DNA of 9,232 bases from Syntrophomonadaceae bacterium (GCA_003554535.1 PWGT01000037.1:1-9232); one strand, 5' to 3'; positions 1-7,085 are shown, counted from the first letter of the stretch. Made by a program: numbers and translations. The notes: generated by a model not told the origin, from the letters alone.

Positions 1-792
1 ATATTCATCGGCGATACCCGGAATCTCCCGGTTCATCAGGGGAAGAAGCACCTTGCGGCCGATCAAACGGCTGTAGCGTTCATCCCCCGGATGCACGGCT
101 ACTGCCGTATCCCCCAGCATCGTTTCCGCCCGGGTGGTGGCTACCTCAACATTCCCCTCCCAGCCCACGCCGGGGTAGCGAATATGCACCAGGGAAGAGG
201 CCTTGTCCTCATGTTCCACCTCGATATCGGAAAGGGCGGTCGAACAGCGGGGGCACCAGTTGATCATGTAATCCCCGCGGTAAATTAAACCCTGATGGTA
301 AAGATCAACAAATACTTTACGCACCGCCCGGGAACAACCTTCGTCCATTGTGAAACGCTCCCGCGACCAATCACAGGAGCAGCCAAGACGGTGCAGCTGC
401 CTGGTAATCCGTTCCTGGTAAGTATCTTTCCAGGCCCAAACCCTTTCCAGGAATTTTTCACGGCCCAGTTCACGGCTATCCACACCCTCTTCAGCCAGAT
501 GCTTTTCAACAACATTCTGTGTAGCAATACCGGCGTGATCGCAGCCAGGCAACCACAGGGTGTCATAGCCCTGCATCCTGCGGCGGCGAATCAGGACGTC
601 CTGGACAGTATTGTTCAGAGCATGGCCCATATGCAAAGAACCGGTAACGTTAGGTGGTGGTATAACTATGGTAAAGGGAGTCTTGTCTGGGTTGCCGGAA
701 GCATGGAAATAATTACCCTCGAGCCAAAAATGATACCTTTCTATCTCCACTGCATCAGGATCATAAACAGGCGGCAGCATGTTTTCAGTCAT
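1..792 (-). CDS. valS: Valyl-tRNA synthetase, N-terminal 264 residues (runs off left edge)
   Basis: This class I aminoacyl-tRNA synthetase charges tRNA-Val with valine in the cytoplasm. The minus strand is open from ATG (790-792) to the window edge, so about the first 264 of roughly 880 residues are present. [15 protein letters not shown] (residues 45-59) holds the class I HIGH signature as HMGH (54-57). Later come the family segments [19 protein letters not shown] and the editing-domain stretch [17 protein letters not shown]. The last of these usually reads TTRPET, so a Pro is replaced by Ala here. The start is fixed by the GGGGTGAT ribosome binding site (796-803) just upstream and by the usual position of the HIGH motif. 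A good sigma-A promoter lies about 95 bases upstream, so valS need not depend on the pxp genes. Its G+C is clearly higher than that of its neighbours. The KMSKS motif and anticodon-binding domain lie outside the window. Confidence 0.97.
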   Translation of the reverse strand, partial: MTENMLPPVYDPDAVEIERYHFWLEGNYFHASGNPDKTPFTIVIPPPNVTGSLHMGHALNNTVQDVLIRRRRMQGYDTLWLPGCDHAGIATQNVVEKHLAEEGVDSRELGREKFLERVWAWKDTYQERITRQLHRLGCSCDWSRERFTMDEGCSRAVRKVFVDLYHQGLIYRGDYMINWCPRCSTALSDIEVEHEDKASSLVHIRYPGVGWEGNVEVATTRAETMLGDTAVAVHPGDERYSRLIGRKVLLPLMNREIPGIADEY

Positions 793-886
793 AATATCAC
801 CCCATCTTATCTCGCGTTTAAATGTGGCAGCTATAAAACCGTTTAGTTTCTATAACCAGTGCTAATCATTTGTCCCAGTCTAATAA

Positions 887-915
887 ATAGTATTATTTTA
901 CGCCCTGAAAGTCAA
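887..915 (-). promoter_or_regulatory. Sigma-A type promoter for valS
   Basis: On the minus strand TTGACT (910-915) is followed after exactly 17 bases by TACTAT (887-892). These match the -35 and -10 consensus at 5 of 6 positions each. Transcription would begin near 880 and give a leader of about 88 bases before the valS ATG. The leader holds no T-box sequence. The spacing and the position between pxpC and valS make this the best promoter in the window, although no start site has been measured. Confidence 0.7.
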
Positions 916-950
916 TCCTGATAACATAATAAGCCCCGACAAAACTCATG

Positions 951-977
951 TTTGCGCTGGTTTATTGCCGGAGCAAA
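951..977 (-). terminator. Weak hairpin after pxpC, possible terminator
   Basis: TTTGC and GCAAA arms flank a second short paired segment (CCGG with CTGG) around a small loop. The stem is about 10 bp with two mismatches on the minus strand. It lies 40 bases after the pxpC stop and before the valS promoter, where a pxp operon terminator would be expected. Only four T residues occur downstream (ATGAGTTTTG), so it is a poor intrinsic terminator. Readthrough into valS is possible. Confidence 0.25.
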
Positions 978-1016
978 GGAATCTATTCATTTAATGACCA
1001 TACTATACTGTTAAAC

Positions 1017-2036
1017 TTAATCGATCTCTTTGATAGATACAAAATAGCTTTTATCATCAACAATAACCCGGAAATGTTTTTTGCCGTCGTCAGGCTGGGT
1101 CACGTATTCTGCCAACTCTTGATACCACTTATCAAAACCATCTTTTTTTTCTTTTGCCTCTTCAAGCGTAACTTTTTTAAATGACAACCCATCTCCGGGT
1201 TTGGCTTGTCCTAAACGATATATTTCATAAGAGGCTGCTGTAGCAATTTTCGGATATCCCCCGGTAGTTTGACGATCCTTCATCATTATTATAGGCTGCC
1301 TGTGACCCGGCACCTGGATTGCCCCCAAAGGAATACCATCAGAAATAATATCAGCTTTATCCACATGCATAATTTCCGGACCGGTCAACCTGTAACCCAT
1401 TCGGTCAGCCGCTTCGCTTATTTGAAAATCACCATCAAGAAAAGTTTTAATCCCTTCTTCGGTAAAAAAGTCAGTCTGCGGCCCCATAATTACATCGATC
1501 ACAAAAGGAGGCTGATATAAAGGCCAGCGGTCTTCAGGCAAAGCTCTTCCCAAAGAACCATGCTCTTCGAGAACAGCTAATTCTTCGCCTCCTCTTAAAC
1601 GAGCGCCTTCTACACCACCAATCTTGCCCCTTAGATAGGTAGATCTACTTTGCATTACAACAGGTACATCCAGGCCACCCTGTACGATTACGTACCCGCG
1701 CACCCCTTCAGTGATCCATTCTATTTCAACCTGGTCGTTGGCTTTAACGACAATTGGTTCATATACAGAATATTCCTGGTTTCCATTAACGTTAATAACA
1801 CAGCGTCCGCCGGTAACAACCAGGATGGTATCTTGAAGAATTTCCAGACGGGGACCTTTCAATGTAAATTCTAAAGAAGCCGCATTGGCATCATTCCCCA
1901 GCATCAAGTTTCCCAGCCTGTAAGCAACCTCATCCATGGCGCCTGCCGGGGCCATTCCATAGCGTTGATATCCAAAGCGCCCACCATCTTGAACGGTAGT
2001 AAAAGGTCCGGGTTCCAAAACCTTGATTGCTTGCAT
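1017..2036 (-). CDS. pxpC: 5-oxoprolinase subunit C (biotin-dependent carboxyltransferase-like, KipA family)
   Basis: This is one of three subunits of the cytosolic PxpABC enzyme, which cleaves 5-oxoproline to glutamate with ATP. It has the AHS2 (KipA) fold. In the 339-residue product, KVLEPGPFTTVQDGGRFGYQ (5-24) is the N-terminal family signature. APAGAMD, LEFTLKGPRLEI, a VQGGLDVP segment and, near the C-terminus, MMKDRQTTGGYPKIATAA are all typical. Length is normal for the family. I chose ATG at 2034-2036 rather than the in-frame GTG at 2043-2045, because that GTG is itself part of the AGGTGA ribosome binding site (2042-2047) placed 5 bases before the ATG, and because homologues begin close to this point. 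It is last in the pxpA-pxpB-pxpC order, 51 bases after pxpB. The older KipA annotation (kinase-inhibitor antagonist, from B. subtilis) refers to the same family. Confidence 0.95.
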   Translation of the reverse strand: MQAIKVLEPGPFTTVQDGGRFGYQRYGMAPAGAMDEVAYRLGNLMLGNDANAASLEFTLKGPRLEILQDTILVVTGGRCVINVNGNQEYSVYEPIVVKANDQVEIEWITEGVRGYVIVQGGLDVPVVMQSRSTYLRGKIGGVEGARLRGGEELAVLEEHGSLGRALPEDRWPLYQPPFVIDVIMGPQTDFFTEEGIKTFLDGDFQISEAADRMGYRLTGPEIMHVDKADIISDGIPLGAIQVPGHRQPIIMMKDRQTTGGYPKIATAASYEIYRLGQAKPGDGLSFKKVTLEEAKEKKDGFDKWYQELAEYVTQPDDGKKHFRVIVDDKSYFVSIKEID

Positions 2037-2041
2037 ATAAT

Positions 2042-2047
2042 TCACCT
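2042..2047 (-). promoter_or_regulatory. Ribosome binding site fixing the pxpC start
   Basis: AGGTGA on the minus strand ends 5 bases before ATG 2034-2036. The upstream in-frame GTG (2043-2045) lies inside this site, so it is unlikely to be the start codon. Confidence 0.7.
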
Positions 2048-2087
2048 GCCTGTAAGACTATTTTTGGGCATCTTACTAAATAAACAA

Positions 2088-2768
2088 CTACCCGTAGGAT
2101 TTAAATTCTTGCTCGCTAATCGGATAAAATTTAAGGTAATGGCCCGGCTTTGGCAAAAACGGGTCATCCTTGGTCGGATCGAATAATTTCAGGGGAGTCC
2201 GCCCTATTAAACGCCAACCACCGGGACTTTCCAGGGGATAGATACCGGTTTGACTGCCGGCTATACCAACTGACCCGGCAGGTATTTGTGTCCGGGGATT
2301 TTCTAATCGCGGGGTTGCTATTTGCTGTGACATCCCTCCAAGATAGGGAAAACCAGGCACAAAACCCAGCATATAGATTAAGTAAGCGGCGGAATGATGT
2401 ATTTCAATAACTTCTTCAACCGACAGATTGTTATGCTCGGCAACATAATCAATATCCGGACCATATTCTCCCCCGTATACCACGGGAATTTCAAGGGTTT
2501 CCGGATTCGGGATAGCCACCTCTTGCAAATGCTCTTCAATATTAAGCAAAACACTTTTTAAACTTTCAAAATCCCAAACTACCGGGTCATAATAAACCAG
2601 CAAAGACCTGTACGTAGGAACTGTTTCCAAAAGTCCTTCAAGTTCACTTCCATGCCACAAGTAATAATCCGCCGCCCGGACCTTGGAGTTGATATCCGGA
2701 TCGATCCTGTTTTCAAATTCTAATACCGCAGCTTGATCTCCAGCCGGCAAAACGTTAATATTCGACAC
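2088..2768 (-). CDS. pxpB: 5-oxoprolinase subunit B (KipI/AHS1 family)
   Basis: PxpB pairs with PxpC to form the carboxyltransferase-like half of 5-oxoprolinase in the cytoplasm. The 226-residue product shows the full AHS1 pattern: PAGDQAAVLEF near the start (8-18), PTYRSLLVYYDP (51-62), VVYGGEYGPD (96-105), YMLGFVPGFPYLGGM (132-146), TQIPAGSVGIAGSQTGIYP (160-178) and ESPGGWRLIGRTPLKLFDP (180-198). The reading frame can be extended to a TTG at 2817-2819. However, GTG at 2766-2768 has a perfect AGGAGG 8 bases upstream, while the TTG has no ribosome binding site and the extra 17 residues lack family similarity. GTG is therefore the start. The gap to pxpA upstream is 110 bases, unusually wide for this operon, and I see no clear promoter in it. 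In B. subtilis the homologue KipI was first described as an inhibitor of sporulation kinase KinA. Confidence 0.95.
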   Translation of the reverse strand: MSNINVLPAGDQAAVLEFENRIDPDINSKVRAADYYLWHGSELEGLLETVPTYRSLLVYYDPVVWDFESLKSVLLNIEEHLQEVAIPNPETLEIPVVYGGEYGPDIDYVAEHNNLSVEEVIEIHHSAAYLIYMLGFVPGFPYLGGMSQQIATPRLENPRTQIPAGSVGIAGSQTGIYPLESPGGWRLIGRTPLKLFDPTKDDPFLPKPGHYLKFYPISEQEFKSYG

Positions 2769-2776
2769 ATTCCCAG

Positions 2777-2782
2777 CCTCCT
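2777..2782 (-). promoter_or_regulatory. Ribosome binding site fixing the pxpB GTG start
   Basis: AGGAGG on the minus strand is separated by 8 bases from GTG 2766-2768. It lies inside the longer open frame that begins at TTG 2817-2819 and argues for the shorter protein. Confidence 0.75.
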
Positions 2783-2878
2783 GATAAAATTTTGTTTCTA
2801 AGCGCACCCTATCATTCAACCAACCATTTCTACAGCGTTACAAAAAACATGGTCCAACACTTTTAACTTCACCACGAA

Positions 2879-3640
2879 TTACTGCGCCAGTGGTTTAATC
2901 TCAACACCTTCTTCGTTCAACCGAGCTTTTAATTGACTGGTTAATGCTATTGCTTCCGGGTTATCGCCATGCACACATATCGTATCCGGGTTAATGTCAA
3001 TATCCTCTCCCGTGATAGTCTGCACTTTACCTTCTTTAACCATACGCAGCACTCTTTCCACTACTGTTTCGGGATCATGAATTACAGAACCCTCTACTTT
3101 TCTAGAAACCAGCATTCCTTCGTTATCATAAGCGCGGTCTGCAAAACCCTCCCTGGCCACGGTCAGGCCTTCCTTATTCCCTGCTTTCTCCATTTCGGAA
3201 AAAGCAAGGGCAACAAAAACCAGGCCTGGATCCACCGCTTTAATAGCCCTGGCAATTGTGTGCGCCAGTTCACTTTGCACACTGGCCATATTGTTTAAAG
3301 CCCCGTGCGCTTTTACATGAACCATTTTTACCCCGTTAGCCTGGCAAAAAGCCTGCATGGCACCAATCTGATAAATTAACTCATTTTCCAGTTCCTTTGG
3401 CGCTATATCAATTCTTCTACGCCCAAACCCAAAAAGATCAAGAAATCCCGGATGAGCACCAACCCCAACCCCATATTTTTTGGCCAGCTTAACTGTATAA
3501 TCCATAATTTGAGGATCTCCAGCATGAAAACCGCAGGCAATGTTGGCTGATGAAATATTTTTTATCACCTGATCATCAGCACCTATTTTATAGACACCAA
3601 AGCTTTCTCCCATATCACAGTTCAAATCAATCGATTTCAT
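2879..3640 (-). CDS. pxpA: 5-oxoprolinase subunit A (LamB/YcsF family)
   Basis: PxpA is the third subunit of the ATP-dependent 5-oxoprolinase that turns 5-oxoproline into glutamate. The 253-residue product carries the LamB/YcsF pattern throughout: IDLNCDMGESFG (4-15), SANIACGFHAGDP (31-43), VGAHPGFLD followed by GFGRR (60-75), HVKAHGALNN (108-117), FADRAYDNEGMLV (166-178), GSVIHDPE (184-191) and DTICVHGDNP (219-228). The fourth motif is usually VKPHGALYN, so Pro to Ala and Tyr to Asn changes are present; such variants occur in parts of the family as far as I recall. ATG 3638-3640 is preferred over an in-frame TTG six bases upstream because AAAGGGG (3650-3656) lies 9 bases before the ATG and only 3 before the TTG. 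The gene starts about 150 bases after a strong terminator, so pxpABC should have its own promoter, but I see no convincing one. Confidence 0.95.
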   Translation of the reverse strand: MKSIDLNCDMGESFGVYKIGADDQVIKNISSANIACGFHAGDPQIMDYTVKLAKKYGVGVGAHPGFLDLFGFGRRRIDIAPKELENELIYQIGAMQAFCQANGVKMVHVKAHGALNNMASVQSELAHTIARAIKAVDPGLVFVALAFSEMEKAGNKEGLTVAREGFADRAYDNEGMLVSRKVEGSVIHDPETVVERVLRMVKEGKVQTITGEDIDINPDTICVHGDNPEAIALTSQLKARLNEEGVEIKPLAQ

Positions 3641-3946
3641 TAACAACTACCCCTTTCTTTTGAAAATTGTTCCTTCAAGTTACATTCACTTTCCAACGAA
3701 TAAGGTATGATTCGCCAAAGATCGTTTTAATCCCTGCTCATAATAACTCTTAAAGGCTGGGCATGAAATTGTCCTAAAACATTAACCATATAAAAATAGC
3801 CGGCAGGACCGCCGGCCAGTAAAGGTTCATATTAACAATTCACACAGTTGATTTTTCAATTAATACATATAAAGCAAATAAAAGCCTCATAAACATTAAC
3901 TCACTCTATCTGGTTCTTTTAAACGCTTTAACCTTATTAAGAAGTA
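3641..3946. other. Intergenic region between DUF1445 gene and pxpA
   Basis: No credible gene lies in these 306 bases. The right part (3819-3946) is the 3' untranslated end of the DUF1445 transcript. The middle holds a strong terminator (3791-3818). The left part (3641-3790) should contain the pxpABC promoter. On the minus strand it shows AGGACA and TAAGAG 17 bases apart (weak), and short inverted repeats CGAAT/ATTCG (around 3697-3714) and TTGAA/TTCAA (around 3660-3680) that might be operators. None is strong enough to call. Confidence 0.5.
3791..3818 (-). terminator. Strong intrinsic terminator after the DUF1445 gene
   Basis: On the minus strand GCCGGC (3811-3816), a six-base loop GGTCCT and GCCGGC (3799-3804) form a fully paired GC stem. 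A G-T and a T-A pair extend it by two. It is followed at once by TTTTT (3792-3796). It stands about 130 bases after the DUF1445 stop and 150 before pxpA. It should end the five-gene transcript and separate it from pxpABC. Confidence 0.88.
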
Positions 3947-4741
3947 CTACAATGCAGCCAGGGATTCATTCCAAACATCGGTTATAAACATATTTGCTGG
4001 AACATGTGTAATCATCAGTTCAGGCTTACTGTTTAAAGCCACCGCCTGAGGAGTAACTCCACAGGCCCAGAACATAGGAACCTCTCCGGGATTGATATCC
4101 GGAGGATCACCCCAATCCGGGGAACTGAGATCCCTGATTCCAAGACCTTCGGGATTGCCAATATGGGCAGGTGACCCATGCACGGAAGGAAAACGTGCAG
4201 TAACTGTTACTGCACGAGAAACCAGTTGTGAAGGTACCGGTCTCATTGACACAACCAGCGGACCGGAAAACCGTCCTGCAGGGATACAGTCTACTTCAGT
4301 TTTATAAATAGGGCAGTCTTTGCCCTTTTCAATATGCCTGACTGGAACGCCGGCATTTATAAGTGCTTCTTCGAAAGAAAAACTGCAGCCAATTAAGAAG
4401 GCCACCAAATCATCGCGCCACCAGCCAGTAATATCCTGTGTTTCCTCTATACATTCCCCATTTTTAAAAATACGGTACCCGGCGAGATCTGTTCGCAAAT
4501 CAGCTCCTGGGGCTACGGTAAAAGGTTCAGGTGAACCAACCTCTGTAACTTCCAAAATTGGGCATGGCTTTGGATTGCGAAAGCAGAATAATAGAAAATC
4601 ATAAGCATCTTCCCTGGGCAGGATAGCCAGATTAGCCTGGGCATAACCTAGCGCCCAGTTGCTAGTGGTGGCCACCAGGCCATCTCTGAACATCTGCCTG
4701 GCTTCCTTTGGTGTTATTTTTTCTTTATTCTCCTTATTCAT
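3947..4741 (-). CDS. DUF1445/YcsI family protein, putative hydro-lyase, D-glutamate cyclase-like
   Basis: This is a cytosolic protein of 264 residues, normal for the family. RNPKPCPILEVTE (55-67), VAPGADLRTDLAGYR (76-90), WWRDDLVAFLIGCSFSFEEAL (107-127), GPLVVSMRPVP (160-170), RFPSVHGSPAHIG (183-195) and VPMFWACGVTPQAVAL (221-236) are the conserved blocks of YcsI-type proteins. Databases often call these putative hydro-lyases. Mammalian D-glutamate cyclase contains a related domain and interconverts D-glutamate and 5-oxo-D-proline. In B. subtilis ycsI lies inside the pxp (ycsF-kipI-kipA) cluster. Placement just before pxpABC therefore supports a role in supplying 5-oxoproline, but the reaction of this bacterial protein is inference. 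ATG 4739-4741 has AAGGAGG (4748-4754) 6 bases upstream and was chosen over an in-frame TTG directly before it. It follows the unknown gene by only 24 bases and is the last gene of its operon. Confidence 0.93.
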   Translation of the reverse strand: MNKENKEKITPKEARQMFRDGLVATTSNWALGYAQANLAILPREDAYDFLLFCFRNPKPCPILEVTEVGSPEPFTVAPGADLRTDLAGYRIFKNGECIEETQDITGWWRDDLVAFLIGCSFSFEEALINAGVPVRHIEKGKDCPIYKTEVDCIPAGRFSGPLVVSMRPVPSQLVSRAVTVTARFPSVHGSPAHIGNPEGLGIRDLSSPDWGDPPDINPGEVPMFWACGVTPQAVALNSKPELMITHVPANMFITDVWNESLAAL

Positions 4742-4765
4742 CAAAATCCTCCTTATAATTTGATT

Positions 4766-5308
4766 CTATTCTTTCAAAATAGGATTGACTGTTTCGTATA
4801 ATTCTTCCACCCGGTCAGCTATGATATGTAATGATTGGTTTAGGTCACTATAATTTAGTTCATTCTTTGGATCATTAAATTGATGTTCCTTAAAAGCTTC
4901 TTGGTAATCATATACTTTTGGTGGATTATTTAACTTGTTTAGTTTTTCCTTTATTTCTTTTTCCCGTGGGCTCCAAATATGATCCAAAGCATGGACCCCA
5001 ATAGTATATGTAATGGGCCATTCGTTTACAAAAAACAAAACCCCGACATGAGCTTCCTCAGGAGGATATCCTTCAAATCCAAAGCAGACCCAATCCAAAA
5101 AAAACGGTTCCTCCATGTCGGGATGCAAAGCTTGAACTTTTTCTCCTGCATAAGGACCAACCCATTCCTGAACTTGAGGATATTTGTCTTTCAATTTATT
5201 TTTTGCAATTCTTCCTATTTCAGAAATAAAGCGAGGGAAAAGCTTGTCATACTCGCTTTTGTTCTCAACACATGCTTTTAACTTTTCAACATTTATGTCT
5301 TCCCACAC
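4766..5308 (-). CDS. Uncharacterised 180-residue cytosolic protein in the symporter operon
   Basis: I do not recognise this family. There is no signal peptide or membrane span. The N-terminal third is charged and probably helical. The centre (about 62-113) is the most structured-looking part and is rich in aromatic residues, Trp and His: FFLDWVCFGFEGYPPEEAHV, then FFVNEWPITYTIGVHALDHIW. The C-terminal part is again charged and helical. The aromatic core faintly recalls DUF1054-like proteins, but I would not assign that. The start is uncertain: TTG codons at 5315-5317 and 5312-5314 and GTG at 5306-5308 share one reading frame. AAGGAGG (5318-5324) sits 9 bases before the GTG and within 3 of the TTGs, so GTG is preferred. 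It lies between the symporter and DUF1445, 24 bases before the latter, so it is co-transcribed and probably belongs to the same pathway. Confidence 0.85.
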   Translation of the reverse strand: MWEDINVEKLKACVENKSEYDKLFPRFISEIGRIAKNKLKDKYPQVQEWVGPYAGEKVQALHPDMEEPFFLDWVCFGFEGYPPEEAHVGVLFFVNEWPITYTIGVHALDHIWSPREKEIKEKLNKLNNPPKVYDYQEAFKEHQFNDPKNELNYSDLNQSLHIIADRVEELYETVNPILKE

Positions 5309-5317
5309 CTGCAACAA

Positions 5318-5324
5318 CCTCCTT
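5318..5324 (-). promoter_or_regulatory. Ribosome binding site of the 180-residue protein
   Basis: AAGGAGG on the minus strand is 9 bases from GTG 5306-5308. The two TTG codons between them are too close to be good starts. Confidence 0.7.
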
Positions 5325-5340
5325 GCCTGCCTGTTGATAT

Positions 5341-5389
5341 GGCTGTGGAGATACCTTTTACCTTTGAATAGGCTCAGATCTCCACAGCC
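5341..5389. repeat. Perfect 12-bp inverted repeat between symporter and unknown gene
   Basis: GGCTGTGGAGAT (5341-5352) and ATCTCCACAGCC (5378-5389) are perfect reverse complements around a 25-base spacer. On the plus strand the right arm is followed by TTTTT (5390-5394), giving the shape of an intrinsic terminator for plus-strand transcription. No plus-strand gene is present to need one. In the minus-strand mRNA the hairpin begins 14 bases after the symporter stop and has an A-run before it and no U-run after it. It could protect the symporter mRNA end, act as a processing site, or stop antisense transcription. Confidence 0.85.
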
Positions 5390-5403
5390 TTTTTCAAACT
5401 AAA

Positions 5404-6864
5404 CTATTGCTCTGATTTTTTTTCAAAGTACCTACTGATCTGTGCTTCCTCCGGAGGCTTGGTCGTATAGCTTAAAACAGCCATTAATATAATTCCAACG
5501 AGAACTCCAACCCCGGTGGGGGGCGCCTCAACATCATATGGCCAATGACCCAAAATCGCTAAAGTTTGCGCAATCACAAATGTCAGTAGGCCACCGACAA
5601 CGGAACCGATTGCTGCAGTTGTATTTGCTCTCTTTGAATACAAACCCCATAGAGTGGGAGCAAAATAAAGGATGGCCAGCAAACCCCAGGCATAACCTGC
5701 GATAAAAGTTATCCATGCCCACCGGTATAAAGCAATAATTGCTACGAAAATCACCAAACCGATAGAAAAGTAACGAGATATTTTAAGTAGAGCATGGTCA
5801 GATATGTCAGGTTTAAAACCTTCTTTGATTACATTATTTGTCAAATAACTGGCACATAACTGGATTACACTATCGGTGGTTGATAAAGCTGCAGCAGTTA
5901 GACCAGCTAAAAATAGAGCATACAATCCTAGTGGTGCATACTCAAGCACAACAACTGCTCCAATGTGATCTCTCGTATAACCCATGGGCAACTCGGGATC
6001 AAAGGCAGCGCCCCATAACCCGAAAACAACGAATGTTAAATTAATAACTGCCAAAATAGGCCATGCATACATGTATTGCTTTAAAGCCACTCTTTCGTCT
6101 ATTGCTGCGGATATCCTAATTAAGTATTGCGGATGAGCGGCTACCCCAAAACACCAGGTCAGGAAAAGGAAAAATATACCGATTGGGCCACCCATTCCAC
6201 GCGTCAAAGCACCAAGTTCGGGAGCTCTATCTATGGCCATACTTGCCACATCCGTAAAAGCCGGACCTGTGATTACCATATACCCCGCAGCTAAAACTGA
6301 TGCAGAAAAGAAAATGATCGCTTTGGCAATATCAGAGTATGCCACTGAAACAAGACCTCCAGCGGCAACGATAATTAATATACTAACAGAAGCAACTATA
6401 ACACCCAGTGTAAAAGTTCCTTCCAAGGCGACGCTCCATACAATACCCATTGCCGTAAACTGAGCTACTAAGCCGAAGATCAAAGCGATAACACTTACGG
6501 CACTAATAAGTATTTCTAAAAATTTTGATTGATAACGATGCCTAAAAAAGTCAGCCGGGGTAGAATAATGTAATCTCTTATATCTCATAGCAATTATAAC
6601 TGTTCCTACAGCCCCAAGTGACCAGAACATCGGCAACCACAGAAATGAAAATCCCTGAGAATAAACTCCTGAAGGAATGCCCATCACTGTAACAGCACTC
6701 AAATAAGTAGCTGTGTATGTTCCTACCAGGGGCAATATTCCCAGTCCTTTACCACCTGTAAAAAAGTCTTCAGCTGTTTTTACCCGTCTGGCATACCATA
6801 AGCCGACAATGATATAAGCTAAAATAGTCCCGCCAACGACTAAAGCACCAAGCCAAACTATCAT
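5404..6864 (-). CDS. Sodium:solute symporter (SSS family)
   Basis: This is an integral membrane transporter of 486 residues, a typical SSS length, with about 13 hydrophobic segments. Family marks are the N-terminal ARRVKTAEDFFTGGKGLG loop (25-42), TATYLSAVTVMGIPSGVYSQG in the first core helix (51-71), GLVSVAYSDIAKAIIFF (170-186), and AALSTTDSVIQ (325-335). The last contains the Ser/Thr residues that usually line the Na2 site. The overall look is closest to PanF-like members, but the substrate cannot be read from sequence. Context (5-oxoprolinase, D-glutamate cyclase-like and dipeptidase-like genes) suggests a glutamate-derived compound or dipeptide. In B. subtilis the matching place in the cluster is taken by YcsG, a transporter of another family. 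ATG 6862-6864 has AAGGAGGT (6871-6878) 6 bases upstream. The tiny membrane-protein gene ends 18 bases before it, so the two are translated from one transcript. Confidence 0.93.
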   Translation of the reverse strand: MIVWLGALVVGGTILAYIIVGLWYARRVKTAEDFFTGGKGLGILPLVGTYTATYLSAVTVMGIPSGVYSQGFSFLWLPMFWSLGAVGTVIIAMRYKRLHYSTPADFFRHRYQSKFLEILISAVSVIALIFGLVAQFTAMGIVWSVALEGTFTLGVIVASVSILIIVAAGGLVSVAYSDIAKAIIFFSASVLAAGYMVITGPAFTDVASMAIDRAPELGALTRGMGGPIGIFFLFLTWCFGVAAHPQYLIRISAAIDERVALKQYMYAWPILAVINLTFVVFGLWGAAFDPELPMGYTRDHIGAVVVLEYAPLGLYALFLAGLTAAALSTTDSVIQLCASYLTNNVIKEGFKPDISDHALLKISRYFSIGLVIFVAIIALYRWAWITFIAGYAWGLLAILYFAPTLWGLYSKRANTTAAIGSVVGGLLTFVIAQTLAILGHWPYDVEAPPTGVGVLVGIILMAVLSYTTKPPEEAQISRYFEKKSEQ

Positions 6865-6882
6865 AATTTTACCTCCTTAGAT

Positions 6883-6990
6883 TTAATCCTGGTAATAAAA
6901 TTTAAGGTAAATATAAGTTACAATTGATGGAGCTAACCAAGCAATAAACGCTACGAGAAGAAAGAGCATCGCACTAGTTACCAAATCCAT
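6883..6990 (-). CDS. 35-residue single-span membrane protein, probable symporter partner
   Basis: This short gene sits directly before the symporter. The 35-codon frame from ATG 6988-6990 to TAA 6883-6885 encodes MDLVTSAMLFLLVAFIAWLA at its N-terminus. This is one hydrophobic span of about 20 residues (roughly 7-26), followed by a Tyr-rich polar tail ending YYQD. Translation is well supported: AAGGAGGTGA (6995-7004) is an almost ideal ribosome binding site at proper distance. The stop is 18 bases from the symporter ATG, and the symporter's own ribosome binding site fills that gap. One-span partners encoded next to sodium symporters are known, for example MetS beside MetP in the NSS family, and DUF3311-type proteins beside SSS members are larger. 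A role in assembly or activity of this symporter is inference from position. Confidence 0.82.
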   Translation of the reverse strand: MDLVTSAMLFLLVAFIAWLAPSIVTYIYLKFYYQD

Positions 6991-6994
6991 TTTG

Positions 6995-7004
6995 TCACCT
7001 CCTT
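6995..7004 (-). promoter_or_regulatory. Strong ribosome binding site of the 35-residue protein
   Basis: AAGGAGGTGA on the minus strand is complementary to the 16S rRNA tail over ten bases and lies 4 bases (7 from the AGGAGG core) before ATG 6988-6990. It is one of the best such sites in the window and is the main evidence that the tiny gene is real. Confidence 0.8.
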
Positions 7005-7056
7005 CCAAATTCAGATTATATTAACTAGGTGGATAATATTGCCGCAAACAAATTAG

Positions 7057-7085
7057 CATATATAGCATGAATAATCATGATACAA
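7057..7085 (-). promoter_or_regulatory. Possible promoter before the small membrane protein
   Basis: On the minus strand TTGTAT (7080-7085) precedes TATATG (7057-7062) by 17 bases, or the overlapping TATATA (7059-7064), which has an extended TG two bases upstream, by 15. It falls in the 121-base gap between the M19 gene and the tiny gene. A CATGA/TCATG inverted repeat (7066-7079) lies between the two boxes. The region is AT-rich, so chance matches are likely. Confidence 0.3.

Noticed and set aside
285..566. Open frame of 93 codons on the minus strand
   Set aside because: It is a shifted frame inside valS on the same strand. The valS frame carries the conserved motifs without interruption.
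295..846. Long open frame of 183 codons on the plus strand
   Set aside because: It lies antisense to valS, whose product is unmistakable in the minus-strand frame, and its own translation has no family features.
793..1016. T-box riboswitch before valS
   Set aside because: It was looked for because it is common in Firmicutes, but no T-box consensus or long antiterminator structure is present.
2052..2076. 6-bp inverted repeat GTAAGA/TCTTAC between pxpB and pxpC
   Set aside because: The stem is short and AT-rich and has no U-run after it. A terminator inside the pxp genes is unlikely, and chance is sufficient.
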